This document shows positions 11,732 through 22,427 of a DNA stretch of 64,000 nt, one piece after another. Numbering within the stretch: position 1 is the stretch's first letter; each line of letters begins with the position of its first letter. The position numbers and the translations under genes are program-made. The DNA lies in the NCBI RefSeq assembly GCF_032854445.1, contig NC_088307.1:498001-562000 (forward strand). The letters are read 5' to 3'. The notes under the pieces are model-generated. The model made no database searches. It saw nothing but the letters and a program-made list of their open reading frames with translations, and had not been told where the DNA came from. This stretch comes from Liolophura sinensis (taxonomy: Eukaryota > Mollusca > Polyplacophora > Chitonida > Chitonidae).

Positions 11732-12118
11732 TTATAAAGAAGCTTGTAACATACAGACGGTGAAAGATGATGCAGAACAAGTGGACTTGACTTGCTGTGG
11801 AGCTACCTGATAGCGCAGAGACATGATTGTTGTGTTTTGAACAATAGACATCAGGTCTGAACTGACGCGAGGAGCGAAAACGACAGGACGGGGAAGGCTG
11901 GCCATGCCTAGCTTGTGAATGCAGCATTTGTGGCTTCGCCGCCAGATGTATAGAGGTATGATTAAAACTAGGCTGAGCAATAAACAGGTTGATGATCTCC
12001 TGACTTGTATATAAAATTTTCTACTGTATAACTTCGCGCGGAACTTCCATATTTGTGGCCACTCATGGGCATTCTCTGTCACAACTGTAAACCCATGGAA
12101 CTCCTTTTTTGAATGCAT
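11732..12118 (-). CDS. Hypothetical open frame, possible first exon
   Basis: The 128-codon minus-strand frame starts at ATG 12118 and holds a hydrophobic segment (LLLSLVLIIPLYIW, about residues 46-59) followed by basic residues. I do not recognise it. The sequence around it is less AT-rich than the flanks, with several CpG, and an RFX X-box-like palindrome lies about 70 bp upstream of the ATG, as expected near a promoter. No clear splice donor is visible. It could be a first exon of a minus-strand gene or chance. Confidence 0.18.
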   Translation of the reverse strand: MHSKKEFHGFTVVTENAHEWPQIWKFRAKLYSRKFYIQVRRSSTCLLLSLVLIIPLYIWRRSHKCCIHKLGMASLPRPVVFAPRVSSDLMSIVQNTTIMSLRYQVAPQQVKSTCSASSFTVCMLQASL

Positions 12119-12188
12119 GTGGCGCGTGGACAGTTCGTAGGCCGTATGTGGGGCCTCCGTGGCTCATATCATTAACATCAGTAGCGTC

Positions 12189-12202
12189 GTTTCCTTGGCG
12201 AC
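12189..12202 (-). promoter_or_regulatory. X-box-like (RFX) palindrome
   Basis: GTTTCCTTGGCGAC is an imperfect inverted repeat close to the RFX-factor X-box consensus (GTNRCC, spacer, RGYAAC; family knowledge). It lies 70 bp upstream of the minus-strand ATG at 12118. Function is inference only. Confidence 0.25.
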
Positions 12203-15200
12203 AAAGCCGTTATCATCATCTTTCGAAGAGAGCAATTTATTTTACGCCTACCAAAATTAAACACAACCGCTAAATATGGCTTTAATGTGTCCATCTTCCT
12301 GATCGAAACTTATCAACAAGCATTTATAAATATCATATTTTGCTCAGTGAGTGATCAAAATTCACCATCAGAATCAGAAATAAAATTTACTTCTAACAAT
12401 CGGCGGACGTTCGTTAGACATTACCTATTTCCACATTCACACTGTAGTACACGTACACAAGCAGGTGTATGCGTCATCTAGTTACTTTATAGAGCAAACT
12501 CATATACCATACATCAGAATGAATAAATCAGGCACAAACACAAGACAATGTTATTTTAATTAACAATGCAATTTTATTTAAAAATCATAATGTCACCCTG
12601 ACAACAGCCAAAAATATCATAACACAAGTTGAATACAAAATAACCTCCCTTTTTCTGCTTTTGCCGTTGTGAGGTGAGTAACTTTATAAAGTCTGTCTAG
12701 AGCTAAATGGGCCCTTATCACGTGAAAACAACTTGCACTGTAACCATATGTATTCAAATAAAAAGCTTTTCGTTAACACTTTATCAATATTAATTTCATG
12801 TTCACACAAGGACCTAACATATATAATAATTTTTATATTAAATAAATTTGCTAAAGATAAAAATACTTAAAGCACATCACAAACTAGCCCACATTTTTGA
12901 GGAAAGTAATAATTGAATGGGTCATGTCATCAGAAATTGACATTACGCTGCTATTTCAGGCAACATTAACCAGCAGTACACATGCTTTGTCAAATCATCA
13001 ACTTCAAACAACTTTAATCAAGTGTGCAGATGGCTGCTAATTTGAACTTGAAAACTATTAACCGTGACACATCCATGGTAAAAAAACGTTGAAAGACAAC
13101 AAAATCCCAGCACAGTTACAGACAGTCACAAAGTTAAAAACACAAGTACATTTAATACTAGGTGTAGGTCAACAAAAAAAGCTGGAAAATGTAAGCAGTA
13201 CCATCTGTCCTGTGACAAGTTCCTGGATACGTATTGGAAAGCCTTGGAATAAAAGTGCATTAAGTAACTCATACAATTAATGGTTATGAAGTGCGGAGTG
13301 ATTGTAAGTTAAGTCACACTTGAATGGCATTATGCTTCAAAAAGGCTTAATAAAAATTATACAACCTTTTGCTGCTCTGAATTCCATCTATTAATAGATG
13401 TAATATAGCCTTCCAGATAACTACCCTAGTTCTTCCACCTTTTCGGATGTTTGAGGACAACTTTGAATGCAATTTATCTGCCTTGAAACTTTGACAATGG
13501 TTAAAATTTATGTTTAACGGGGTTTGCCAACATCAAGGCTTCACAGAGAAAATCAAGTTTTTAGTCTAGATAGAGAAATCTCCTCAGAATAGGCTTAAAA
13601 CACCAGGTGAACATGTTAAAAGGTTGAAGAAATATAGGGTAGTAGTAACCTGGTAAAATGCAATAAAAAGAAATTAACCCTATTAGTGGTTATAATATTT
13701 GTTTTATTATTTATATACTACATCTATTTGCTTGTAATACTTCCTATTCAGACAAGTCATATAACTCACGCAGCGGTCTTTGTGCGAGTAAATATCTCAG
13801 CAAGCCTGTATTGCACGCGTAACTTCAACTAGATTTATAACTGTCACAAAAGACGATAAGAATACATTTATTCAAAATAATTCAATGAAAAACATCTGAA
13901 CAAGAGGAAAAATGAAGATTTTCTGTGAAAAATCCTTGTGTAAGGTGTTAAACAACATTCAGATCCGAAAATTGAAGTCCCTTAATTATTCCACACTTTT
14001 TTTTGGATGAGGTGTGGCACATTACATGTTTGGTTGGTTACAGAATACATGTTTTAATAACACATGTTGTATATTTATGAGCGTGCTTTGTTGTTTCCAG
14101 ATCAAATACACAGGTCATTAATAAAAATGTTATTAAATTGCTGTTTTCACATCGCCCTATTTATAGGCCCGCCATCTGTAATATTGATTGGTTCTAGGCA
14201 GGCTTCATTGGCCTTCAACTACGTCTTAGTCAATAAAGCCTACCACAGGCCAATATAACAGATCTTGGAACTGTAACAAGGCCGATATGAAAACAGACAT
14301 TTAATAACATAATATTATAAACCTGTTACAAGAAGAGATCGAGCTAAATAAAAGCTGTCTTGTCAAACTATTACAAAGGGTATGGTTTGTATCTAGTGTA
14401 CATACATTTAAGTAACATCATAAACCTACAAGGACATAGGTAGACAGGAATTAGGCATTTAGTGATTTATATTAAATGAAATAATTTTTTCATCATTAGT
14501 GATGTAAAGAATGTTATGTTCTACATTTTACTACAAATTATTGCTTACCCGGTATTAACAATCTTCAATATATGACCAACATAATATTAATAATTATGAA
14601 ATATTCAGTTAATTAAAATATGCTGAAATGATTTTTTGTTCAATAAAAATATATTTAGAACTGTACTGTCAGGTTATAGGCCTATACCAGTAAGCAAAGT
14701 TAACTACAATGGGGGCTCGACAAAGGCATGACCTTGAAATTATTTTACTGACATCAAATGTTCCATTACCAGGGCAAAATGATTATGCCACATTAAAACA
14801 GTAAGACGTTACAATGAAAACTCATACATTTAAGTTGTAACATATAATAGCCGTGGAGCAGACGTTGCGCTACAATGCATTTGTGATATGACAATTGCTA
14901 AAGGTACTTCCTCATACCAGCGCCACCTCCTGTGAATAAAAAAATATCCCGCCGTCCCATTATTTTCACCATATATTAAATCGGGAGTCCTGAATAAAAA
15001 CAATTGTTATACTTGATGCAATAAATTGAGTAAAGTAATTGCCAGTTGAGCTATTAAAGTGAAAAACTTGGTAAGATGTGTCAATGAAACATCCATCCAT
15101 GTTAGACAAACATGTCTGCAGATGTTAATGGTACACCTATTCGGCACTGATGAGGCACAATTATGCCGAAACATGTTGATAAATCATACACAAAACCGTA

Positions 15201-16482
15201 CACAACTTGCTACAAATGCATTAAAAATGCCCTTTGGGATATTACTCTTTATGTGAAATAATAGCAGCTTATAAGTGATTAAATTCACCAAAATTACATT
15301 CGGTGAAATGTATAACATCAGCTAAGATATAGTACTGGCTGAATATATAATGGATAACATAATGGCTAAACTTATCATATATATATATTTGTTTAAATGG
15401 CAGGTAAATGGCTTTAGTAACACTGCTAACATTACGAATCTATTTAGGTAATACTAAAGTTAATAGAACAAAAAAAAAAAACAAATAGCAAACTATGGAT
15501 CACATTGAAAACATCTCATAACGTAATAATTACCCAACTAATTCTTAAAAAGAATTATTTGAAAAGAAAAACACACTATGCACAATATGTACATGGGCAT
15601 CGACCAAGTGAGTACTATATATAAATAATGTATCATTGATAGGCCTTGTGTATGAGGACATATTCATAAACTTAAAACACCCAAACTACAAACCGTGGAT
15701 AAGGTTGAGAACATCACAACATTACAAAACTCATTCTCAAAAAAAGATAAGTGACGTGTGAGATCACACCGTGACGACATCTGGCGACAGGGTGAAGAGA
15801 GCCGCGCATCGGCAGCCTGTGTCAATGTTGTCAGGTGATTAAGGCCCACTTTTTCGTGGCGGAGTGCAAGTTTCTCTTGATTGCACTGAGAAAGGTCGTC
15901 AGTAACTTACTTACACGGCGTTAACTCCGTTTTCCTCCACAGGTAAAACCAGAGGCATTGGTATAATTGGAAAATTCTTCAATGCGGCGTTTAACTACAT
16001 ATGTTATCATTAAATTTAATTTTTTCTCTGGTGTTATGTTGGGCTCTCAGTGACATTGTGACATGTCTTTACTAAATCTATTTGCATACGGTATTAAGGG
16101 CCAACGAAACAGATAAATAAACTACGAGTTCAAGATGTATTTCCAATAATATATTACCACCAAACGTTCGTATCTGCTGTTTACTCCACCTTGTATATAT
16201 AAGCTATATCATCACTGACACGCTTGACGCCTTTTATAGGAAAAACTGGTTAGGCCTTTAGGGTGTGTACGTGTATATTACGTGTGGTTTTCTGTTTATA
16301 TGGAAAACCCATATACTTGTGTATGTATGTATGTGGTTATAACATTTAAACCAAGGTGAGGAAGCAAAATTGAATCATCCGGAAATAATATGGCCCAAAC
16401 TGGTTCATACAGTGAAGTAAATCACGTCATAACATATTATTATGTGTCCTTCCACACAAGAAAATAGGACGAAGTCTGAAAA

Positions 16483-16488
16483 TTTATT
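16483..16488 (-). other. Candidate poly(A) signal AATAAA for the PHYHIP-like gene
   Basis: TTTATT on + reads AATAAA on the gene strand, about 430 bp after the stop codon. Intervening sequence has no other clear AATAAA in the right orientation that I noticed. Confidence 0.35.
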
Positions 16489-16918
16489 ACGCCCCACTAG
16501 ACTCGGCATATATATGTCCGGTAATTTGCCGAAAAAGGTTGTGTTCTATCCGTTGTGGTTTGTTCACAACGTTGTTCACAAACATTGAACATACAGTGAA
16601 TGACCCGTCTTCTTGTTGCTTACCGAGTAACAAATGCCGCGTTAATTCCTTCATACGTATTCCTGAAGGAAAGATTACTGGGTATATCCTTTTTCTCCAC
16701 TCAAACAGACCACACTGATATGGTAGGACACGTACCATTTTTGCGGACTAGAAACCAATGTTTGGTTCCTCTGTGAAAACTTGTAAAATCTAGGTTTTCT
16801 ATGTGCATTTTTGAACTTGTACATATTAATTTAACTTTGTGAAAATGAATACTATTATTCGGTAGTACATGCGATTTGTCAAGTCCGTTCTCAGAAGACA
16901 CATGCCGCGGAAGATCAG

Positions 16919-18022
16919 TCAGAAATAAGCCGGCAAGGCTTCCCATGACTGGTACATTGCATGGTTACAAATCAGGCATCTTGAGTTCTTAGGAATGCCT
17001 GCTTTTATTGATCGTGTCTTTGACTCCACTGTTTTCATGACTGCCCCGGAACTCCACATTTTCTGGACATTGATTGGTTCTGTGTAAATGACCTCTACCC
17101 AGATATGTGAACTAACCATAAAACCAGAATCCTTCACTTGAAAAAAGGGGTTTTCAGGAGGCAGGGTCAAGAGATACTTTTTACAGATGTCGTCCGACTC
17201 AGTTCCCTCTTTACACAGCACTAACGTAATGTGATGACTGCTATTGTTCTTGTCCATGCAGTAAAAGTCCGCGAAGTAAATCCTCCAGCATCCAAGCTCC
17301 CCAAGTAAAGCTGTCAGTGGAACTTGGAAACGATAAGGACCAAAAGCGGATATTTTCAAGGGTTCCTTGGTGTTGTTGTCTACATTTGAACTGAAAAAGA
17401 GGCCCTTCAGTTTACCGCTTATGGGACATTTTGGGTCTCCAGTGAAATCTTTCACGTAAGGCTTCATGATTCCACAGTGACGCAGGAAAATGTCATCGAA
17501 ATAATCTTTGGGCTTGTTCCGGTAGAGAAACGTGGCCCTGTTCATCTGTCGTTGATTAGTCTTCCTTGACTTGTGATACAGCACAGCCCTGTGATACAGC
17601 TGCACAGCGTTCATCCTTGGTCCCAGACCTGTGATTTCTATCATGTCACACTGAGTAGTCTGACCGACATAGGGGAAAAGTGGAAATGATGATGGCTTGC
17701 TGAACTGAACTCTTACCACACAGGCGTTATCACTTCTTGCCGAAGTGGGCTCACATTTCCGTAGCACGGTGTTGTCGGACAAACCACACATTGTTAACGG
17801 AAGGCTCATTGTTGCCCCCAGAGGAACATGTGACACGAGCCAAGGGAAATACAAGTCGTTACCGTCATGGCATTTCTGCTTGATATCGAAGGTAATACAT
17901 GCCACATAACGGTCATTGCCTTCTTTGTTTTTATGAGTAACCACTAAAGCCTTCTTGGTGCTGTCGTATTCCACAAGAACATTTGGTGATTTAGGGGAAC
18001 ATCTGTCGCGGAGCGTTGCCAT
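16919..18022 (-). CDS. Phytanoyl-CoA hydroxylase-interacting protein-like (PHYHIP family)
   Basis: A 367-codon uninterrupted frame with ATG at 18022 in context GTTGCCATGTTG on +. The C-terminal two thirds match the PHYHIP/PHYHIPL domain as I know it: LYRNKPKDYF (166-175), PISGKLKGLFF (200-210), GPYRFQVP (228-235), IYFADFYCM (248-256), VIYTEPINV (311-319) and a late CxxCN motif (C349, C352). The N-terminal ~130 residues occupy the place of the vertebrate fibronectin III domain but are too diverged to call. Vertebrate members are 330-376 aa, so this is full length. They bind phytanoyl-CoA 2-hydroxylase; the biochemical role is not well defined. The reading frame is intronless, unlike the vertebrate genes, which suggests a lineage-specific expanded copy or an old retrocopy that stayed open. 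Confidence 0.88.
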   Translation of the reverse strand: MATLRDRCSPKSPNVLVEYDSTKKALVVTHKNKEGNDRYVACITFDIKQKCHDGNDLYFPWLVSHVPLGATMSLPLTMCGLSDNTVLRKCEPTSARSDNACVVRVQFSKPSSFPLFPYVGQTTQCDMIEITGLGPRMNAVQLYHRAVLYHKSRKTNQRQMNRATFLYRNKPKDYFDDIFLRHCGIMKPYVKDFTGDPKCPISGKLKGLFFSSNVDNNTKEPLKISAFGPYRFQVPLTALLGELGCWRIYFADFYCMDKNNSSHHITLVLCKEGTESDDICKKYLLTLPPENPFFQVKDSGFMVSSHIWVEVIYTEPINVQKMWSSGAVMKTVESKTRSIKAGIPKNSRCLICNHAMYQSWEALPAYF

Positions 18023-19078
18023 GTTGGGCTCATTTCTGTAAGCCCAGCACCGTGTATTCTACGCTCACCTGTACTCCAGAGTACCGTGCGAGACTGAAAA
18101 TATCGTCCACCACACGTTCATTATTTATCTCACAGGGGAAGGAACATGTGTTACATCATTCCTATTCATGCACAGTCACGATGTTCTCATTCAAATCGAT
18201 ATTACTGTGCGGATATGGTTTCAGTAGTTCTACATTTATGCAAATATAAAGACTCTGGTAAAACCACGAGTCAGAGTCAGCTATATTCACCATAAATATA
18301 CGCTTGTGCTGGAAAAACTTTCCGGCAAGTACTGATCAAAACAGGCTCGTCTGCTCTTCAGATTAGGGCATTCGGTGGGGTCAGAGATGTGGCAAATATA
18401 TGTGTAGGCTGTATAAGCTCGTCTCTGTTTTGTGATACTGTACACACTGTTAGGAGTCTCCATTCAGAGGTTTATCCGAAATTCCACTAACCTAGTTTTC
18501 AGCATAGCTCGCGTTATGTGTCCCTGGTTTTGTTATGCAGTCTCCTTGCGGACAGATGTCAATGTCGGTCTGGGAAAGGAGCCGTGGCATGAGTCAGATA
18601 TTTATCTGAAATTTCATTACTGATAGCTTTGGCTTCATTGTGTGGACATACTGATCGCCGGGCCATGTATCCATATGTCGCACACTGTGACACACTAGTG
18701 TCTGGCCTATTGAGGCCTACCAAGAATGACACAGTCTGATAGTACATTACACAAGGAGTGTAATCCCACACACCGAAGACTTCACTGTGACTCTATTTTG
18801 TGGAGTTTTATTGCAATAATGAAATTTATCTAACTTTACACGGTATGCCTGTAAAGTCAATTCTCATATATTCCCATTTTCAGATATTCATTGTAAAAAT
18901 CTGGTTCTCAAATGAATTTGTGTCACTCTACCACGTTACGGCAACATGAGTTAGAAACTCATTCATTAACTCGTTCAAAGTATTTCAATATTTGTGGGCT
19001 CTAGAGGTGAACCTCATTACTGAGGTAGTGAAAATTGTTACTGATTAACCGAAGTAGTTTCAGTTTTAGAGTGTACTG
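18023..19078. other. 5' flank of the PHYHIP-like gene; nothing else recognised
   Basis: Unique sequence upstream of the minus-strand gene. On the gene strand CAG/GTGAGC (near 18073) and CTTACAG (near 18037) resemble splice borders, but the interval is too short for an intron. No TATA box or known element was identified with confidence. Confidence 0.4.
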
Positions 19079-19450
19079 TTTGTTTGTTTGTTTACTCACC
19101 AATATAATATACAAAAACCTACTGGCGGGAATAAAGCTCCATGGAGCTTGCTCTATCCCATTAACATACAATTTGTTTATAATCCATTCATGTGAACTGT
19201 GGTGATTATAAACATCGTGATTATCTGTTCCTGTGAAAAAAGTAAATAAATAAATAATATATACAGGTGCTTATGCTAACGACTATCAAGTATATTATTG
19301 TGTGTTAGACTAAACGGAGAATAAGTGCTGCAGTATATACTATTTCAGTTTAGATTTGAATAAGGAAATTGACTGAATATTGCATAAGTACGAAGGGAGT
19401 TTGTTCCATTCCCGATGACCAGCTAATTTAAGTGAACGATAGGACAGATT

Positions 19451-19454
19451 ACCT
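19451..19454. repeat. Target-site duplication ACCT, left copy
   Basis: The four bases ACCT directly precede the solo LTR and recur directly after it at 20214-20217. This is typical of LTR-element integration. Confidence 0.75.
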
Positions 19455-20213
19455 TGTTATGTGCACAACTGCCGTCAGCTTCTAATTTTAGCTTGCCACT
19501 GTTTACATATGCTAAGTTCAGGGCCTGCTGTCTGCCTCTACCTTAGAATGTTCCAGAATACGCTCAGTTCGGTGCCTGTTTGTTTACATCAAGTGTTCAG
19601 GAATTTTCGTATTCTAGACAAATCCACCAGGCTATATAAGACCTATGAAAGCAGGTCAAAGGGACAGAACGGAGAATTATTGAGAGTTTTGGATGCTTTC
19701 GCTGTGTATTACTTTAGTAGGCCTTTTGTGCTGAATTTTGTTGTCTTTATATCCCCTGGCTTTGTTATATCCTATCTCCAACGAGCACTTGTTCAGTCTG
19801 AACTTGTATATTTAATTTGTGCTCTTGTGAACACAGTGCTTATTAGTACACGGACCCTGTCTGTGGAAATTTGTGTATATTTCGTCATACACTCAGTTAT
19901 ACTGTGGATTTTCCCTCTATTTCTGCATGTATGCCTGTATGGTTTTCCGCGTTGTGGAATATATGCGTCCGTTTGGACTTGACACCGTTGTTGTACATGT
20001 AAGTACTTTAGTATTTGTATAGATACTGCTATCCTTTCTTGCTAAACTTAAGTGCTTTAGTATTTGTATAAGTCTTATTATCTGTTCTTGCTAAAGCTAA
20101 TAAATTGTTGTAAAATAAAATCTGCTGGTTTTGGTTACTTTTTTGTGGGGCGAAACTGGGGTGTATTTCGAACAAGCCATCTCTTCATAATACAGACAGT
20201 TTGGGTCGTAACA
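19455..20213 (+). mobile_element. Solo LTR, 759 bp, inside the LINE fragment
   Basis: It begins TGTTATGTG and ends CGTAACA, the same termini as the complete Gypsy-type LTRs at 22428 and 27482, but the interior is different, so it is a related but distinct family. It is flanked by ACCT on both sides. Internal signals on + are TATATAA at 19633-19639 and AATAAA at 20099-20104. A ~49-bp segment (TTTAGTATTTGTATA, TTCTTGCTAAA) is duplicated at about 19999-20097. A 173-codon frame from 19461 lies wholly within it and is not a gene. No internal region or second LTR is present, so it is the product of LTR-LTR recombination. Confidence 0.85.
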
Positions 20214-20217
20214 ACCT
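20214..20217. repeat. Target-site duplication ACCT, right copy
   Basis: It matches 19451-19454. Removing the LTR and one ACCT rejoins the LINE reading frame on the minus strand. Confidence 0.75.
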
Positions 20218-20645
20218 TTAAAGGGGGTTCGATACAGACCTAATGGCCAAATTGTTGTGCCACAGCGACGTACGTCAATGTTTTTAATAATGTAATTATT
20301 AAAGCTAGGTGGTAATAGTTCAGGGTAATAAAAAATTTATACATTATATTAGTAGAGAAAATGTTCAATTCAGATAAGGGCAGAATTTCAAGGGTACAAA
20401 AAAGTGGATTTGTGTGTTCTAGGTACCTAGAAATAGTCACAATTCAAATAGCGCGTTTTTGCAATATCTGCAGAGGTTGGAAGTGAGACTTATATGTTTG
20501 CCCACACAATATTCCCGTACGAAAAGTAAGCGTTGATCAAACAATAATAAAGCATAAAAAGTGTTTTTTTATTCACCGAGTCCTTAATGTTGTTTAATAT
20601 ACCTAGATTCCTCGAGAACTTTTGTACGAATACAAAAGTATTTGT

Positions 20646-21474
20646 GCGGTGTATTTTAGCATCTCCGCGAGGTTTTCTCCTATTTGGGTGTGGAAACCCG
20701 CCTAGAGGAGCGCTATTGTGAAGCACATGCAATACTGAGTTCATAAAATACTGTTCAGTTTTTTTTTAAGCAATAAAACTGTAGTGTTCTCCATTTGCAC
20801 ACACCAGCTGCATGGTATAAAATGATCACATTTCCAGTGATTCGGCAAGGCCATGATTTAAAAAAATGTTTGTTGAGGGTAATATGATCAATGTGCGAAA
20901 TTTGGGCCGACTCTCTTTTTTTCGGGAAATGTGAGAATTTCATTCTTCGGTAGACAAACATTGCCGAACAAACCACTGCATTTCCGATTTACCGAAATTA
21001 GATTCAGTATTAAAGGTTTGTTCTGGCAGGACTCATAAATGTAGGTCTTACAAATCTAACAATAGCATTAATTGTTTGTGTGGAAATAAGGTGAAGAGAC
21101 GGGAAGGCAACCATAAACGACTACGTGCCGAGACATAAACGAAAGCGTCGAGATCTGTCGGTTTGTCTAGCATAAAAGCGGTCTTTTATTGTGTGATACA
21201 TGTATACAATTAGATGACTCTGCCAAACTTTTGAGAGACTTTGCTAATGGTATGACGTTTTTAATTTTGAGGGTTATTAACAAAAGTTGTGAATTCAAGG
21301 GCGAAATGCCCCAGAAGAGCCCTCCTTCAAGTTTACCATGTTCCTAATGCATTGATCTGTCCTATCAAAAGAGCCTTTTTGTTTCGAGTCAGTTGGGACA
21401 CAAAACGGTACTTTTCTATTCCCTTACCCTTTTGCTCGACCCACCGACTTTTCAACTCACAAAACTTCCTCCTA
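20646..21474. other. Unannotated stretch between LINE and TRIM pseudogene
   Basis: Unique AT-rich sequence with short frames and no recognised family. A minus-strand frame (20755-20976) shows no domain. Part of the upstream region of the TRIM pseudogene may start near 21289 but has no recognisable motif. Confidence 0.4.
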
Positions 21475-22022
21475 TCCCTTTATTCGATAAACTTTAAAGT
21501 TATGCCGTGTAAGCGCAGCTTCTGCCGCCAATGTCTGCTGACTTTTGCCAGGCAGATTGTACAAGACCAGACTGAAGACACCCCTCCTGAGGGGGACAAC
21601 ACATCTAGGCCATCCCCTGTTGTCGTGCAGAAACCGACCTAGAAGCTGACGGGGTGGGCCGCTTTCCAGTCAATGTAGAGTTAGCGATCCTGATTAACAT
21701 GCCAAACAACAGGTCGCCGTCGAGTTTTGCTCCACATATGATGTGCTGTATTGCGGGGAGTGTTTGTTTGCCCTGCACCAGGTGAGAGGTCCGTTAAAAA
21801 GGCATATCCGCTGCCAGAGTTCATAGCCCAGGGGATCGTGAAGGAAAGCTGCATTGACGGAGAGGAAAATTTTGCCTCCCTCAACACAACCTGCACGAGG
21901 AGAAGCTGACGGAAAACTGCTTTACCTATAACGCCCTGATTTGTGACCAGTGTAAGCCTCGACACAACGACCATCTGGTGAAAGACATCCCTTCAGCGGT
22001 CCAGGAATTGAGTGTGAGCTGA
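21475..22022 (+). pseudogene. TRIM-type (RING + two B-box) pseudogene fragment
   Basis: Recognisable domains follow one another in changing frames. A RING half (VMPCKRSFCRQCLLTFA) is in frame 1 near 21500-21560. CCRAETDLEADGVGRFPVNV in frame 3 (about 21618-21680) is the RING end and linker. A B-box 1-like FCSTYDVLYCGECLFALHQ in frame 2 (21719-21790) comes next. A B-box 2-like segment with ENCFTYNALICDQCKPRHND in frame 3 (21891-22022) ends at TGA 22020. At least two frameshifts separate them. TRIM proteins are E3 ubiquitin ligases often expanded in molluscs (family knowledge). The coiled-coil part probably lay in 22023-22427, where a Gypsy element then inserted. Confidence 0.72.
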
Positions 22023-22427
22023 CAGACCAGAAGGGCTTAAGGTATGGCTATCTTTGGAACATGAAGCAGTTGTTGTCGCAGACATCCCTTGGAAATTCCT
22101 TTGTTATGGATGTTTTGTTTTTTGGACGTCACAATCCTTAGACAAAAACTTGCACAGATAGAGGAGTTATAGTTAATACATCGACACCTACGCCTTGAAA
22201 TCATCAATAGCATATCAAAAAACCTGAAAACAGCTTAACTGATCATAAAGCATTCCGTAATAAAACTCAAAATTGGAGACGAAAATCGTAAGAAACGTGT
22301 AATCCAGGCGTTAAATCTGACATTCATGTACAACTCGTCACGCAGGACAGTCCAAGTAGATAAATCATGAGAGCCTGAAACTATAGTTGTTTAAAAATGT
22401 TAAAGAAGAAATTACATCAATAAATCC
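22023..22427 (+). other. Probable decayed continuation of the TRIM pseudogene
   Basis: AT-rich sequence with short helical-looking frames and many stops. The frame at 22387 (LFKNVKEEITSINP) runs into the LTR. If the element and one ATCC are removed, that frame continues in the right flank for about 63 more codons to a stop at 28682-28684. Confidence 0.35.
22424..22427. repeat. Target-site duplication ATCC, left copy
   Basis: ATCC precedes the 5' LTR and also follows the 3' LTR at 28485-28488. Four bp is typical of Ty3/Gypsy integration. Confidence 0.85.

Larger units (their letters stand above)
11437..16482. other. Long unannotated AT-rich stretch
   Basis: About 5 kb of mostly unique, AT-rich DNA between the SNAPIN-side arrays and the PHYHIP-like gene. 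Apart from a weak minus-strand open frame (11732-12118) and an X-box-like site, I see only short frames with no family resemblance. No tandem array longer than a few units is present, which is unusual in this window. Intron or intergenic sequence cannot be told apart. Confidence 0.5.
19079..20645 (-). mobile_element. LINE (non-LTR retrotransposon) 3' fragment, interrupted by a solo LTR
   Basis: On the minus strand the frame around 20500-20640 reads KFSRNLGILNNIK and LFMLYYCLINAYFSYGNIVW, typical of the thumb region of Jockey/CR1-type reverse transcriptases. After a frameshift it continues with YLEHTNPLFCTLEILPLSEL (about 20350-20430), typical of the LINE C-terminal region. The last part, GHREWNKLP...SLFKSKLK, lies at 19330-19440, beyond the solo LTR. 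A 3' UTR with an (AAAC)n tail ends at 19079-19091. The 5' side is truncated at about 20645 and stops and frameshifts are present, so it is dead. Confidence 0.78.

Noticed and set aside
12145-12168. SINE head fragment (GGGGCCTCCGTGGCTCA)
   Set aside because: Only about 17 bases match the family A head and no body follows; chance or a tiny remnant.
19461-19982. 173-codon + frame with hydrophobic segments, possible membrane protein
   Set aside because: It lies completely inside a solo LTR bounded by TGTTATG/CGTAACA and ACCT duplications.
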